From Prevotella sp. CAG:891 (GTDB taxonomy: Bacteria; Bacteroidota; Bacteroidia; Bacteroidales; Bacteroidaceae), in contig FR901794.1 in NCBI GenBank assembly GCA_000437675.1, forward strand, positions 20,856-28,257: a stretch of 7,402 nt of DNA, given 5' to 3'. This document shows positions 1-7,314 of the stretch, piece after piece. The position numbers and the translations under genes are program-made. The notes under the pieces are model-generated. The model saw nothing but the letters and a program-made list of their open reading frames with translations. It ran no database searches and was not told the origin of the DNA. Within the stretch, counting starts at the first letter, position 1; each line of letters starts with the position of its first letter.

Positions 1-776
1 GTTATGTAGGTAACATCGTTCCGCGTGGCGAACACCACTACGGACAGTGGATGAACAATCACTACTTGTACTGCGTGACCAAGGCGGCCGACTACAAAAT
101 CATGGTCAATGCCCATGAGGCTACGCGCCCGACGGGTATTTGCCGCACCTGGCCTAACCTCATTGCCAACGAAAGTGCACGAGGCACTGAATATGAAAGT
201 TTCGGTGGTAACTCAGTTGACCACACCACCATTTTGCCGTTTACGCGCCAAATCGGTGGTCCGATGGATTACACACCGGGTATTTTCGAAACCGATTGTT
301 CGAAAATGAACCCCAACAATCATAGCCGCGTGCGTTCAACGCTTGCTCGTCAGCTGGCCCTTTACGTGACGATGTACAGCCCGCTGCAAATGGCTGCCGA
401 TGTGCCTGAACACTACGAGGCTCACATGGACGCCTTCCAGTTTATCAAAGATGTGGCCATTGATTGGGACAAAAGCCTTTACCTCGAAGCTGAACCGGGC
501 GACTACCTGACTGTGGCTCGTAAGGCAAAGAACAGCGAAAACTGGTTCGTTGGTTGCACGGCCGACGAAAACGGTCATGAGTCGGAATTGAAACTCGACT
601 TCCTGACGCCGGGCAAAAAGTACGTGGCCACAATCTATGCCGATGCTAAGGATGCTTCGTGGGACAAGAACCCGAAGGCCTATACCATTCGAAAAATGAA
701 GGTCACGAACAAAACGAAACTGAAACTGCGTGCTGCAAGTGGCGGTGGCTATGCCATTTCCATCATGGCGCAATAA
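1..776 (+). CDS. susB: GH97 alpha-glucosidase (SusB type), 3' part only
   Basis: This is the C-terminal 257 residues of a glycoside hydrolase family 97 enzyme; the first whole codon is at base 3 and the frame is open to the window edge, so the start lies outside. Seen: the GH97 blocks RGEHHYGQW, VNAHEATRPTG, NESARGTEYE and GGPMDYTPGIFE, then a C-terminal beta-sandwich ending SGGGYAISI. Three Glu codons (117-119, 171-173, 189-191) are spaced 18 and 6 residues apart, which fits Glu508, Glu526 and Glu532 of B. thetaiotaomicron SusB, where Glu508 is a catalytic base, Glu532 the general acid, and all three bind calcium. Presence of the Glu508 equivalent points to the inverting alpha-glucosidase branch rather than the retaining alpha-galactosidases. 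The second base (Glu439) would lie upstream of the window. Inferred role: periplasmic release of glucose from imported maltodextrins. Followed by susC on the same strand after 183 bases. Confidence 0.93.
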   Translation, partial: YVGNIVPRGEHHYGQWMNNHYLYCVTKAADYKIMVNAHEATRPTGICRTWPNLIANESARGTEYESFGGNSVDHTTILPFTRQIGGPMDYTPGIFETDCSKMNPNNHSRVRSTLARQLALYVTMYSPLQMAADVPEHYEAHMDAFQFIKDVAIDWDKSLYLEAEPGDYLTVARKAKNSENWFVGCTADENGHESELKLDFLTPGKKYVATIYADAKDASWDKNPKAYTIRKMKVTNKTKLKLRAASGGGYAISIMAQ

Positions 777-812
777 TCCGAATTTGAAGTTAGATGTGAA
801 CATTGCACCGTG

Positions 813-836
813 GCAGTTCATGCCGGGCATGGCTGC
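813..836 (+). other. Hairpin in the susB-susC gap
   Basis: Bases 813-817 pair with 832-836 and 819-823 pair with 827-831, leaving a bulged T at 818 and a CGG loop, so about ten pairs in all (one G-T wobble). It contains the near-perfect palindrome CATGCC-G-GGCATG (819-831). No T-run follows, so it is not a typical intrinsic terminator. It could be an mRNA processing or stability element between the GH97 and susC cistrons. The rest of the 183-base gap is A/T-rich towards the susC start. A weak promoter-like TATTTTTA sits at 889-896, one base off the Bacteroidota -7 consensus TAnnTTTG, with no convincing -33 element. Confidence 0.4.
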
Positions 837-959
837 TACGGTGTATTTAAAAAGTAATGTGGAATATGTTTTCAAGTAAGTTCAGCATTATTTTTACGCT
901 TTAAGCATCTTAACCTCTTACTTATCCAACCGATATTTACTAATCAGCAAACTAATAGC

Positions 960-3900
960 ATGAATAAGAATGTGTTGAACCACAGACTCCTGTCGCTTTT
1001 GGTATCAGGAGCCTGCATTTCGCTCAGTGCACAGGCACAGAACGTAACAGTGAGCGGACGTGTGCAGGATACAACCGGTGAACCCGTGGCCTTTGCCACA
1101 GTCATGGTGCCGGGTAGCAAAGCTGTTACACAAACCGATGCCAATGGTAACTTTAAAATCAGTGTTGCAGCCGGTGCCGATTTGCGCGTGTCGTATATCG
1201 GCTATAAAACAGCCAACGTAAAGGCTAACGGCAAAATGGTGATTACCCTCGAAGATAATTCGACACTTAACGAAGCCGTTGTTATTGGCTACGGTGTGGC
1301 ACGTAAAAACGACCTCACCGGTTCGGTCACTGCCATCAAACCCGATGAAAAGAACAAGGGTATGGTGGTCAATGCCCAGGATATGATTCAAGGAAAAATT
1401 GCCGGTGTCAACGTGTCGTCGAGCAGCGGAACTCCGGGCGCAGGTGCTTCCATTCGCATTCGTGGCGGTTCGTCGCTCAATGCGTCGAACGACCCGCTCA
1501 TCGTTATCGACGGTTTGGCCATGGATAACGACGGTGTGAAGGGTCTGTCGAACCCTCTGTCAATGGTTAACCCGGCCGATATCGAAACCTTTACGGTGCT
1601 CAAAGATGCTTCGGCCACAGCTATTTATGGTTCGCGTGGTTCGAACGGTGTGATTATCATTACAACCAAAAAAGGCCACAAAGCCCAAAAACCAACTGTG
1701 AGCTACAATGGCTATGCCTCGTTCAGCATCAAACGCAATACGCTGGATGTGATGAACGCCGATGAATATCGCTCGTTTATCAATAGCTATTACGGGCCGG
1801 AATCTGAAGCAGCCAGCAAACTCGGGCCGCTTACCGGAAAAGGTACTGACTGGCAGGACGAAATTTACCGCACAGGCGTGAGCCACGATCACAGCATTAC
1901 ACTGGCCGGCGGGCTTAAAAACATGCCGTACCGACTGACGCTCGGTTACACTAATCAGCAGGGTATTTTGCGAACGAGCGACTTTGAACGATATACAGCC
2001 AGCGTGAATTTGAACCCCACGTTCTTCGATGATCATTTGAAGTTTAACCTGAACGGTAAACTCATGCAGGCAAATACACGCTATGCCAACACAGGAGCGG
2101 TAAGTTCGGCAGTTCGCTTCGACCCTACGCAAACGGTGCGCAGCTATGACGACAAATTCAATAACTTTGGCAATTATTTTCAGTGGGTTAAGGATGGCTC
2201 GGAACTGAGCGACCCTACTTGGTCCTACGTCTTCGAACGCAATGCCGTGAAAAACCCGGTGGCATTGCTCGATTTGCGTGACGAGCGTGCCAAGTCGAAA
2301 TCGTTTGTTGGTAATATCGAGGCCGACTACAAGGTGCATGGCTTTGAAGACCTGCGTCTGCATGTGAATGCCGGTGCCGATTACTCAACGGGTAAACAAA
2401 CGCTGTGGGAAAGTCCGGCTATTGGCAGTGAAAATGTGTACTACGGCAGGTATGGCTTTGAGAAAATCGATAAATACAACCTGTCGCTCAATGCCTACGC
2501 GCAGTACTTCAAGGACTTCAACGAGAATCACCACTTCGACATCATGGGCGGTTACGAATGGCAACACTTCCACCGTCAGGGCAAAAGCGATTACTATGGT
2601 CTGTACCCCGAAACCACTACGAAAACTGACGATGCAGGCAACAGTCTGGCAGGTACGCGTTACAATGGCAGTGGCAGCAACTGGAAAACAGAACATTACA
2701 TCGTCAGCTTTTTCGGTCGTGCCAACTATACGCTGCTTAACCGATACCTGTTTACTGCTACAGTGCGCTACGATGGTTCGTCGCGTTTCAAAGATCATTG
2801 GGCACTATTCCCCTCGTTTGCCTTTGGTTGGCGCATCAAGGACGAGAGTTTCTTGAAGGATGTTGATTTCCTCAGCGAATTAAAACTGCGTTTGGGCTAT
2901 GGTCAAACCGGACAGCAGGAGGGCATCGGCGACTACAATTACTTTGCTTCGTATAATACAAATGTGACTCCCGACTCCTACTATCCCATTCTTGGCAATG
3001 GCATTCTTTACCGCCCGAACGCCTACAATGCCGACCTTTCGTGGGAAACCACTACGACTTACAATGCGGGTATTGACTTCGGCATACTGAAAGGTAAACT
3101 GAGTGGTAGCATCGACTATTATTACCGCAAAACTACCGATTTGATTAACACCGTGTATGTTTCGGCCGGTTCGAACTTCCGCAATCAGGTGACTTCAAAC
3201 ATTGGTTCGCTTGTTAATAAAGGTGTGGAATTGGCTTTGACCTACAAACCGATTTCGACCAAAGACTGGTATTGGGAAATTACAGCCAATGCTACATACA
3301 ACAGCAATGAAATAACTGAATTGATAGGCAAAGAAGGTTACTATGTGCCGACGGGTGGCATTTCGACCGGTATCGGAAACTATGCCCAGGCTCATGCCGT
3401 GGGGCATCCCGCCAGTTCGTTCTATGTGTACCAGCAGGTATATGACGAGGCAGGCAAACCCATTGAGGGCGTGTTTGTTGACCGTAATGCCGACGGCCGC
3501 ATCAACGAGGACGATAAGTACTTCTATAAAAGCCCGATGGCACCATGGACAGCAGGTTTGAGTACCCGTTTGCAGTACAAGAATTGGGACTTCGGCTTCT
3601 CGCTCCGCGCCTCGTTTGGTAACTATGTGTTCAACGACACGGAAGCCGGATTTGCCAATGTTTCAAAAACCTATGACAACTCATTTGGCTATTTGCAAAA
3701 CCGTCCGATGTCAAGCGTGGCACTTAATTGGAGCAGCTACGATTATGCCTTGTCCGACTACTTTGTGCAGAATGCTTCGTTCCTCAAGTGCGACAACATT
3801 ACGCTCGGCTACAGTTTCGAAAACCTGTTTGGTGGTGCCCGCTACAAAGGCATTAACGGCCGTGTGTATGCTTCGGCCTCAAATGTGTTTACCATTACGA

Positions 3901-3998
3901 AGTATGACGGTATCGATCCCGAAGTGTTCGGTGGCATCGACAACGGACTTTATCCGCGTCCCATGAGCTTCCAAGTGGGTTTGAACTTGAAGTTTTAG
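960..3998 (+). CDS. susC: SusC-like TonB-dependent outer-membrane transporter
   Basis: A 1012-residue SusC/RagA-family protein, of the usual family length. Seen: a signal peptide (hydrophobic core about residues 9-22, likely cleavage after AQA at 26); a carboxypeptidase-regulatory-like domain at about 29-102 (VSGRVQDTTGEPVAFATV, DANGNF, VSYIGYKT); a TonB-box-like stretch NEAVVIGYG at 104-112; the plug at about 115-240 with the family signatures IRIRGGSSL and DASATAIYGSRGSNGVI; and a long beta-barrel ending in phenylalanine (FQVGLNLKF), as expected for BAM-dependent insertion. The ATG at 960 is preferred because the signal peptide begins there; it is preceded by A/T-rich sequence without a Shine-Dalgarno, normal in this phylum. 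Family knowledge: it forms the oligosaccharide import channel with SusD as lid, powered by TonB-ExbBD. The GH97, SusD and SusE neighbours suggest maltodextrin as substrate (inference). No frameshift or internal stop is seen. Confidence 0.97.
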   Translation: MNKNVLNHRLLSLLVSGACISLSAQAQNVTVSGRVQDTTGEPVAFATVMVPGSKAVTQTDANGNFKISVAAGADLRVSYIGYKTANVKANGKMVITLEDNSTLNEAVVIGYGVARKNDLTGSVTAIKPDEKNKGMVVNAQDMIQGKIAGVNVSSSSGTPGAGASIRIRGGSSLNASNDPLIVIDGLAMDNDGVKGLSNPLSMVNPADIETFTVLKDASATAIYGSRGSNGVIIITTKKGHKAQKPTVSYNGYASFSIKRNTLDVMNADEYRSFINSYYGPESEAASKLGPLTGKGTDWQDEIYRTGVSHDHSITLAGGLKNMPYRLTLGYTNQQGILRTSDFERYTASVNLNPTFFDDHLKFNLNGKLMQANTRYANTGAVSSAVRFDPTQTVRSYDDKFNNFGNYFQWVKDGSELSDPTWSYVFERNAVKNPVALLDLRDERAKSKSFVGNIEADYKVHGFEDLRLHVNAGADYSTGKQTLWESPAIGSENVYYGRYGFEKIDKYNLSLNAYAQYFKDFNENHHFDIMGGYEWQHFHRQGKSDYYGLYPETTTKTDDAGNSLAGTRYNGSGSNWKTEHYIVSFFGRANYTLLNRYLFTATVRYDGSSRFKDHWALFPSFAFGWRIKDESFLKDVDFLSELKLRLGYGQTGQQEGIGDYNYFASYNTNVTPDSYYPILGNGILYRPNAYNADLSWETTTTYNAGIDFGILKGKLSGSIDYYYRKTTDLINTVYVSAGSNFRNQVTSNIGSLVNKGVELALTYKPISTKDWYWEITANATYNSNEITELIGKEGYYVPTGGISTGIGNYAQAHAVGHPASSFYVYQQVYDEAGKPIEGVFVDRNADGRINEDDKYFYKSPMAPWTAGLSTRLQYKNWDFGFSLRASFGNYVFNDTEAGFANVSKTYDNSFGYLQNRPMSSVALNWSSYDYALSDYFVQNASFLKCDNITLGYSFENLFGGARYKGINGRVYASASNVFTITKYDGIDPEVFGGIDNGLYPRPMSFQVGLNLKF

Positions 3999-4091
3999 AG
4001 GCTGTTGAGTAATGATTTCTCTCACTTTCAAAAAACAAAGAGATGCGCGACAGTTTCATATAGTAGCCATTTTTGAAATCTAACCGAAACT

Positions 4092-5687
4092 ATGATTACA
4101 AAATATATCAAACATATCTTACCCGTAGCAGCTATTGCGCTGACTTGCGGTATGAGTTCGTGCGTGGGCGATTTGGACGTTACGCCTATCGACCCGTCGA
4201 CTAATATGACTCCCGACGCAAACGGACTTTTCAATAAATGTTATGCCAACATGGCCATGGCCGGACAAGGAGGTGCCAATGGTGATTGCGACATCGACGG
4301 ACTTGACGGTGGTACCACAGGTTTCATCCGCCAGTTGTTCAACGCCAACGAACTGCCCACCGACGAAAGCATTTGCTGCTGGGGCGACGAGGGAATTTCA
4401 GCCTTTAACTACGGACAGTGGGGTGCCACGCACCCGATGCTTAAGGGATTTTACTATCGCCTTTACTTCGGTGTGAGCGTGTGCAACCAGTATTTGGAAA
4501 CTTGTGGCAACCACGATGCCACAATGACGGCCGAAGTTCGCTTTCTGCGTGCCCTTTACTATTATTACCTAATGGACAGTTTCGGCAATGTACCCTTTGT
4601 CACGAAGGTGTCATCGGAAAAAGCTCCCCAAAAGCAACGGGCTGAAATGTACGCCTGGATTGAGAGCGAACTGCTCGATTGCGAAAAGCAAATGAGCGAT
4701 CCAAAGGCCAAAAATTCGAAAACCGAGGGCTACGGACGGGCCGACAAAGCAGCAGCCTGGTTGCTATTGAGCCGTTTGTATCTGAATGCCGAGGTGTACA
4801 CCGGCAAGGCTGAATGGCAGAAGGCTGCCGATTATGCCAAAAAGGTGATTGATTCGCCCTACAAACTGTTCAAGCAGGGGAACGAAAAATACAGTGCCTA
4901 CCAAATGCTGTTTATGGGCAATAATGGCGAAAACGGTGCCAGTATCGAAGCCGTTTTGCCTTTGTTGCAGGATGGTATTACCACTACGAGCTGGGGTACC
5001 TCGATCTTCCTGATAGCTTCGACCTACAAGGCCGACGAAACTCCCGGACGAGGCACAACTGAAACTTGGGGCGGTAACCGTGCCCGCAAGGAGTTTGTTC
5101 AGAAATTCTTCCCCGACAATAATTGTCCCTCTGGCACAATGGCAGAAGTGTTGGCTGTGGCTGGCGACGATCGTGCGCTGATTTACAGCAAGAACCGCAC
5201 GCTCGACATCGACAATGTCGGAGAATTTACCGAGGGTTACAGTGTTTCAAAGTTCAATAACATTTATTCCGACGGTAATGCTGCTCAAAACACGCAATTT
5301 GTCGACACCGACTTCTTCCTTTTCCGTGCTGCCGAGGCTTACCTGAATTACGCCGAAGCTACTGCACGACTTTCGGGTACGGGCAACACAACGTCTGAGG
5401 GTACATACTATATCAACGAACTTCGTAGCCGCTCACATGCAAAAAATCAAAGTGTTTACACGCTGAACCAAATTTGCGATGAATGGTCGCGCGAGTTCTA
5501 TTACGAAGGCCGTCGACGCATCGACCTGATTCGTTTTGGCAAGTTTGGCGGAAACTCTGACTACAAATGGCAATGGAAGGGCGGTACGAAAGAAGGTTCG
5601 GGTTTCGAAGCCTATCGCAACATTTACGCTTTGCCCGAAACAGACTTGAATGCCAATCCTAACCTTGTACAAAACCCCGGATATTAA
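4092..5687 (+). CDS. susD: SusD-like starch-binding surface lipoprotein
   Basis: A 531-residue SusD/RagB-family protein. Seen: a lipoprotein signal ending MSSC with the lipidated Cys at 24, followed by acidic residues (VGDLD) consistent with surface export in Bacteroidota; the SusD N-terminal signature AEVRFLRALYYYYLMDSFGNVPF (147-169) typed here in parts as RFLRAL and DSFGNVPF; TPR-like helices around 216-250 and 407-422 (FRAAEAYLNYAEA); the C-terminal signature REFYYEGRRRIDLIRFGKF (467-485) and the usual ending NPNLVQNPGY. Trp97 lies close to where SusD of B. thetaiotaomicron has its starch-binding Trp98, but this equivalence is inferred without an alignment. Starts 93 bases after susC, so very probably co-transcribed. 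Role by family: caps SusC and captures helical maltodextrin. Odd: nine cysteines besides the lipidated one, including an adjacent pair at 95-96. Confidence 0.96.
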   Translation: MITKYIKHILPVAAIALTCGMSSCVGDLDVTPIDPSTNMTPDANGLFNKCYANMAMAGQGGANGDCDIDGLDGGTTGFIRQLFNANELPTDESICCWGDEGISAFNYGQWGATHPMLKGFYYRLYFGVSVCNQYLETCGNHDATMTAEVRFLRALYYYYLMDSFGNVPFVTKVSSEKAPQKQRAEMYAWIESELLDCEKQMSDPKAKNSKTEGYGRADKAAAWLLLSRLYLNAEVYTGKAEWQKAADYAKKVIDSPYKLFKQGNEKYSAYQMLFMGNNGENGASIEAVLPLLQDGITTTSWGTSIFLIASTYKADETPGRGTTETWGGNRARKEFVQKFFPDNNCPSGTMAEVLAVAGDDRALIYSKNRTLDIDNVGEFTEGYSVSKFNNIYSDGNAAQNTQFVDTDFFLFRAAEAYLNYAEATARLSGTGNTTSEGTYYINELRSRSHAKNQSVYTLNQICDEWSREFYYEGRRRIDLIRFGKFGGNSDYKWQWKGGTKEGSGFEAYRNIYALPETDLNANPNLVQNPGY

Positions 5688-5702
5688 GCTGATTCTTCGG
5701 AA

Positions 5703-5729
5703 GGCAACGCCTGCTAAAAAGGCGTTGCT
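5703..5729 (+). other. Hairpin in the susD-susE gap
   Basis: Bases 5703-5712 (GGCAACGCCT) pair with 5720-5729 (AGGCGTTGCT), ten pairs with one G-T at the base and a 7-base A-rich loop. It lies 16 bases after the susD stop. There is no T-run after it, so a classical intrinsic terminator is unlikely. An RNA-stability or partial-attenuation element that sets SusC/SusD output above SusE is a reasonable inference but not shown. Confidence 0.5.
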
Positions 5730-5774
5730 CACCCGATGAAGCAAACAGACGTTTCTTATAACTTTGAATAAATC

Positions 5775-6974
5775 ATGAAAAAGATATTTCCAACCGTTCT
5801 CCTGCTGCTTGGCAGCCTGTGTGCCTTTACGGCCTGCGAGGATGACCGCGATGATAACCCTACACTCATTCAGCCTAACTCATTCCTGATGAATGTTCCG
5901 GAAAAGGCCGAGCAGGGTGTAGATTTGAAAAATACCGATTCAATCAGTCTGAGCTGGAACCGCCCTGTTTATACCTCGAATGGTTCGGCTGTAGTTACTT
6001 CATTCGAAGTGCAGGTTTCGGCTACTGGTTCGTTTACCACTTCATTAGCCGAGGCTGAGGCCGACGAAAGCGGTAGCAAGGTGGCTGATTATGCAACATT
6101 GGGCGAAGCCACCACGCAGTGTACCATCAAAATCAAGGCTGAAGAACTGAACAAAACGCTCCTTAAGCTCCTCAAATGGGATGCGCAAAATATTCCGGCA
6201 GCGTACGAACTCAATTTACGTATTGCCGCTTCGGCCGGAGGACATAATCCCGTTGTGTCCAATGTGGTGAAGTTGAAAGTAATGCCGTATTACATTGCAT
6301 TGGAAAAGGCTCCTGTCGAAATGTGGTATCTGATTGGCGGTTGCATTGGTGATGGTAAATGGAACAATGCGCTGAATGCCGTAGGAACATCAATTTATCC
6401 GCTTTCAGTAGTCGACGGTTACGAATACGACGAAAAAACAGGTAAAGGTATGCTCACATTTACTGGCTACTTTACTACCGACGGATTCAAACTGATTCAG
6501 ACTCCTGGTAGCTGGGATAACCAGTGGGGTACTTCTGACGGTGCGCTCACCGGTGTGAAAAACGCTGGAAATTCAAAGAACTTCATCGTGCCGTCCAACG
6601 GCTATTACACTCTGACGCTCGACACGCGCAACGACCAAATCAAAATCGAAGCAGCTGACCTTGCTGCCACGGTTTACCCGACGATGCTCATTGCCGGCGA
6701 TTTCAATGGATGGAACACCGAAACTGCCATGAAGCCTGTGAATACCACAGCTTCAATGACCGGACACAACCATGTGTGGACCTACACTATCGACGCAACC
6801 GCAGGTCCGACTACGGCCAAGTTCCTTCAGCCAGGATGGGCACCCAACTGGGGTGGCAGTGCTTTCCCTGCCGGTTACGGCAAGGATGGTGGCGACAATA
6901 TTCCTGTGGCTCAGGGAAAATGGGTAGTTACGTTTAACGACCTCGATGGAAGCTATTGCTTTACGGCACAGTAA
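5775..6974 (+). CDS. susE: SusE-like surface starch-binding lipoprotein
   Basis: A 399-residue protein of the SusE/SusF type, close to the length of B. thetaiotaomicron SusE. Seen: a lipoprotein signal peptide with lipobox FTAC, Cys at 21, then EDDRDD, a strong surface-export-like acidic tail; an N-terminal SusE domain of Ig-like appearance at about 30-172 (SISLSWNRPVYTSNGSAV, then FEVQVSATGSF); a first starch-binding module at about 182-292 (WYLIGGCIGDGKWNN, GFKLIQTPGSWDNQWG); and a second at about 300-398 (LIAGDFNGWN, AKFLQPGWAPNWGG, WVVTFNDLDGSY). Trp184, Trp196, Trp247 and Trp251 in module one and Trp313, Trp355 and Trp359 in module two are candidate sugar-stacking residues (inference). 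Starts 87 bases after susD, past a hairpin. Family role: non-catalytic retention of starch at the surface beside SusCD. It is the last + strand gene here; no susF or susG follows. Confidence 0.93.
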   Translation: MKKIFPTVLLLLGSLCAFTACEDDRDDNPTLIQPNSFLMNVPEKAEQGVDLKNTDSISLSWNRPVYTSNGSAVVTSFEVQVSATGSFTTSLAEAEADESGSKVADYATLGEATTQCTIKIKAEELNKTLLKLLKWDAQNIPAAYELNLRIAASAGGHNPVVSNVVKLKVMPYYIALEKAPVEMWYLIGGCIGDGKWNNALNAVGTSIYPLSVVDGYEYDEKTGKGMLTFTGYFTTDGFKLIQTPGSWDNQWGTSDGALTGVKNAGNSKNFIVPSNGYYTLTLDTRNDQIKIEAADLAATVYPTMLIAGDFNGWNTETAMKPVNTTASMTGHNHVWTYTIDATAGPTTAKFLQPGWAPNWGGSAFPAGYGKDGGDNIPVAQGKWVVTFNDLDGSYCFTAQ

Positions 6975-7003
6975 TTGACGATAAGACAGTAATTGACGAT
7001 AAG
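6968..7003 (+). repeat. Exact 18-bp tandem duplication over the susE stop
   Basis: The unit ACAGTAATTGACGATAAG occurs twice without a break (6968-6985 and 6986-7003), no mismatches. It carries the last susE codon (CAG) and its TAA stop, and since 18 is a multiple of three the second TAA (6990-6992) is in the susE frame. The heptamer AATTGAC from the unit appears a third time in the terminator loop region (7032-7038). Probably a recent slippage duplication. Confidence 0.9.
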
Positions 7004-7075
7004 GGTGGTTCTGATAATTTTGATAGGTACAAATTGACCTGTCAGAATAATCAGAACCACCCTTTCAGTTTTTTT
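7001..7075 (+). terminator. Intrinsic terminator of the sus operon
   Basis: Bases 7001-7028 pair with 7037-7064 around an 8-base loop, giving a 28-position stem with one A-A mismatch and two G-T wobbles; the outer 15 pairs (AAGGGTGGTTCTGAT) are perfect. After the stem come TCAG and then seven T residues (7069-7075). This is well placed, 27 bases after the susE stop, to end transcription of the operon. The reverse strand has no matching T-run, so it should act in one direction. The stem is longer than most intrinsic terminators; an inserted palindromic element is a less likely alternative. Confidence 0.8.
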
Positions 7076-7084
7076 CCAGATACA

Positions 7085-7103
7085 GCCAAGTTGTCAGCTT
7101 GGC
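7085..7103 (-). other. Small hairpin after the 50-residue ORF
   Basis: GCCAAG (7085-7090) pairs with CTTGGC (7098-7103) around a 7-base loop. Read on the minus strand it begins 6 bases after the stop of the small membrane-protein ORF, where a terminator would be expected, but no T-run follows on either strand. It may be a 3' mRNA stabiliser, or chance. Confidence 0.3.
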
Positions 7104-7109
7104 GGTAGT

Positions 7110-7262
7110 TCATAGGTTTGTAAGAATTTGACCTACGTATTTTCCTATGTTGTAAATCAGTAGCAAAGTCAAAGCAGCTATGCCGATAAGTATGATTGTT
7201 CGTGTAAAATCGTTACATTCAATTTTCTTTACTACTTTTTTAAAAATATTCGTTGCATTCAT
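7110..7262 (-). CDS. Possible small single-span membrane protein, 50 residues
   Basis: A minus-strand ORF from ATG (7262-7260) to TGA (7112-7110). I do not recognise the family. Seen: a lysine-rich amphipathic start (NIFKKVVKKIE, residues 5-15), an Arg at 21, one strongly hydrophobic stretch TIILIGIAALTLLLIY (22-37), and a short polar tail. Such a profile predicts a single-pass inner-membrane protein with the N-terminus in the cytoplasm. The start is fixed by an in-frame TGA two codons upstream, and it is preceded by A/T-rich sequence typical of starts in this phylum. It is convergent with susE, separated by the sus terminator. A chance ORF is possible at this size; the coherent topology and the good start region argue mildly for a real gene. 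Confidence 0.45.
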   Translation of the reverse strand: MNATNIFKKVVKKIECNDFTRTIILIGIAALTLLLIYNIGKYVGQILTNL

Positions 7263-7314
7263 GTTTCATTCGTTGTTATTTGTGTATGGCATTTTTTCGG
7301 CAAGTCATAGCGCA

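Noticed and set aside
336..875. A 179-codon minus-strand open frame over the GH97 gene and the following gap
   Set aside because: It lies antisense to an unmistakable GH97 coding region, shows no recognisable motif, and is explained by the codon bias of the real gene.
889..896. TATTTTTA as a possible -7 element of a susC promoter
   Set aside because: One mismatch at the key final G and only a poor TTTT upstream at the -33 position; not enough to call a promoter.
1560..2363. A 267-codon minus-strand open frame inside susC
   Set aside because: It is antisense to conserved susC plug and barrel sequence, with no signature of its own; a shadow frame.
2368..2856. A 162-codon plus-strand open frame inside susC in another frame
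   Set aside because: Composition is rich in Thr/Arg/Met as expected from an off-frame reading of susC, and susC itself is unbroken across the region.
3999..4091. The susC-susD gap searched for a terminator or promoter
   Set aside because: Only a 5-bp TCTCT/AGAGA pairing and A/T-rich sequence were found; nothing beyond an ordinary intra-operon spacer.
5759..5766. TAACTTTG, a perfect match to the Bacteroidota -7 promoter consensus TAnnTTTG, just before susE
   Set aside because: A transcript from it would start within a few bases of the susE ATG, and no TTTG-type -33 element lies at the right distance, so it is most likely a chance match.
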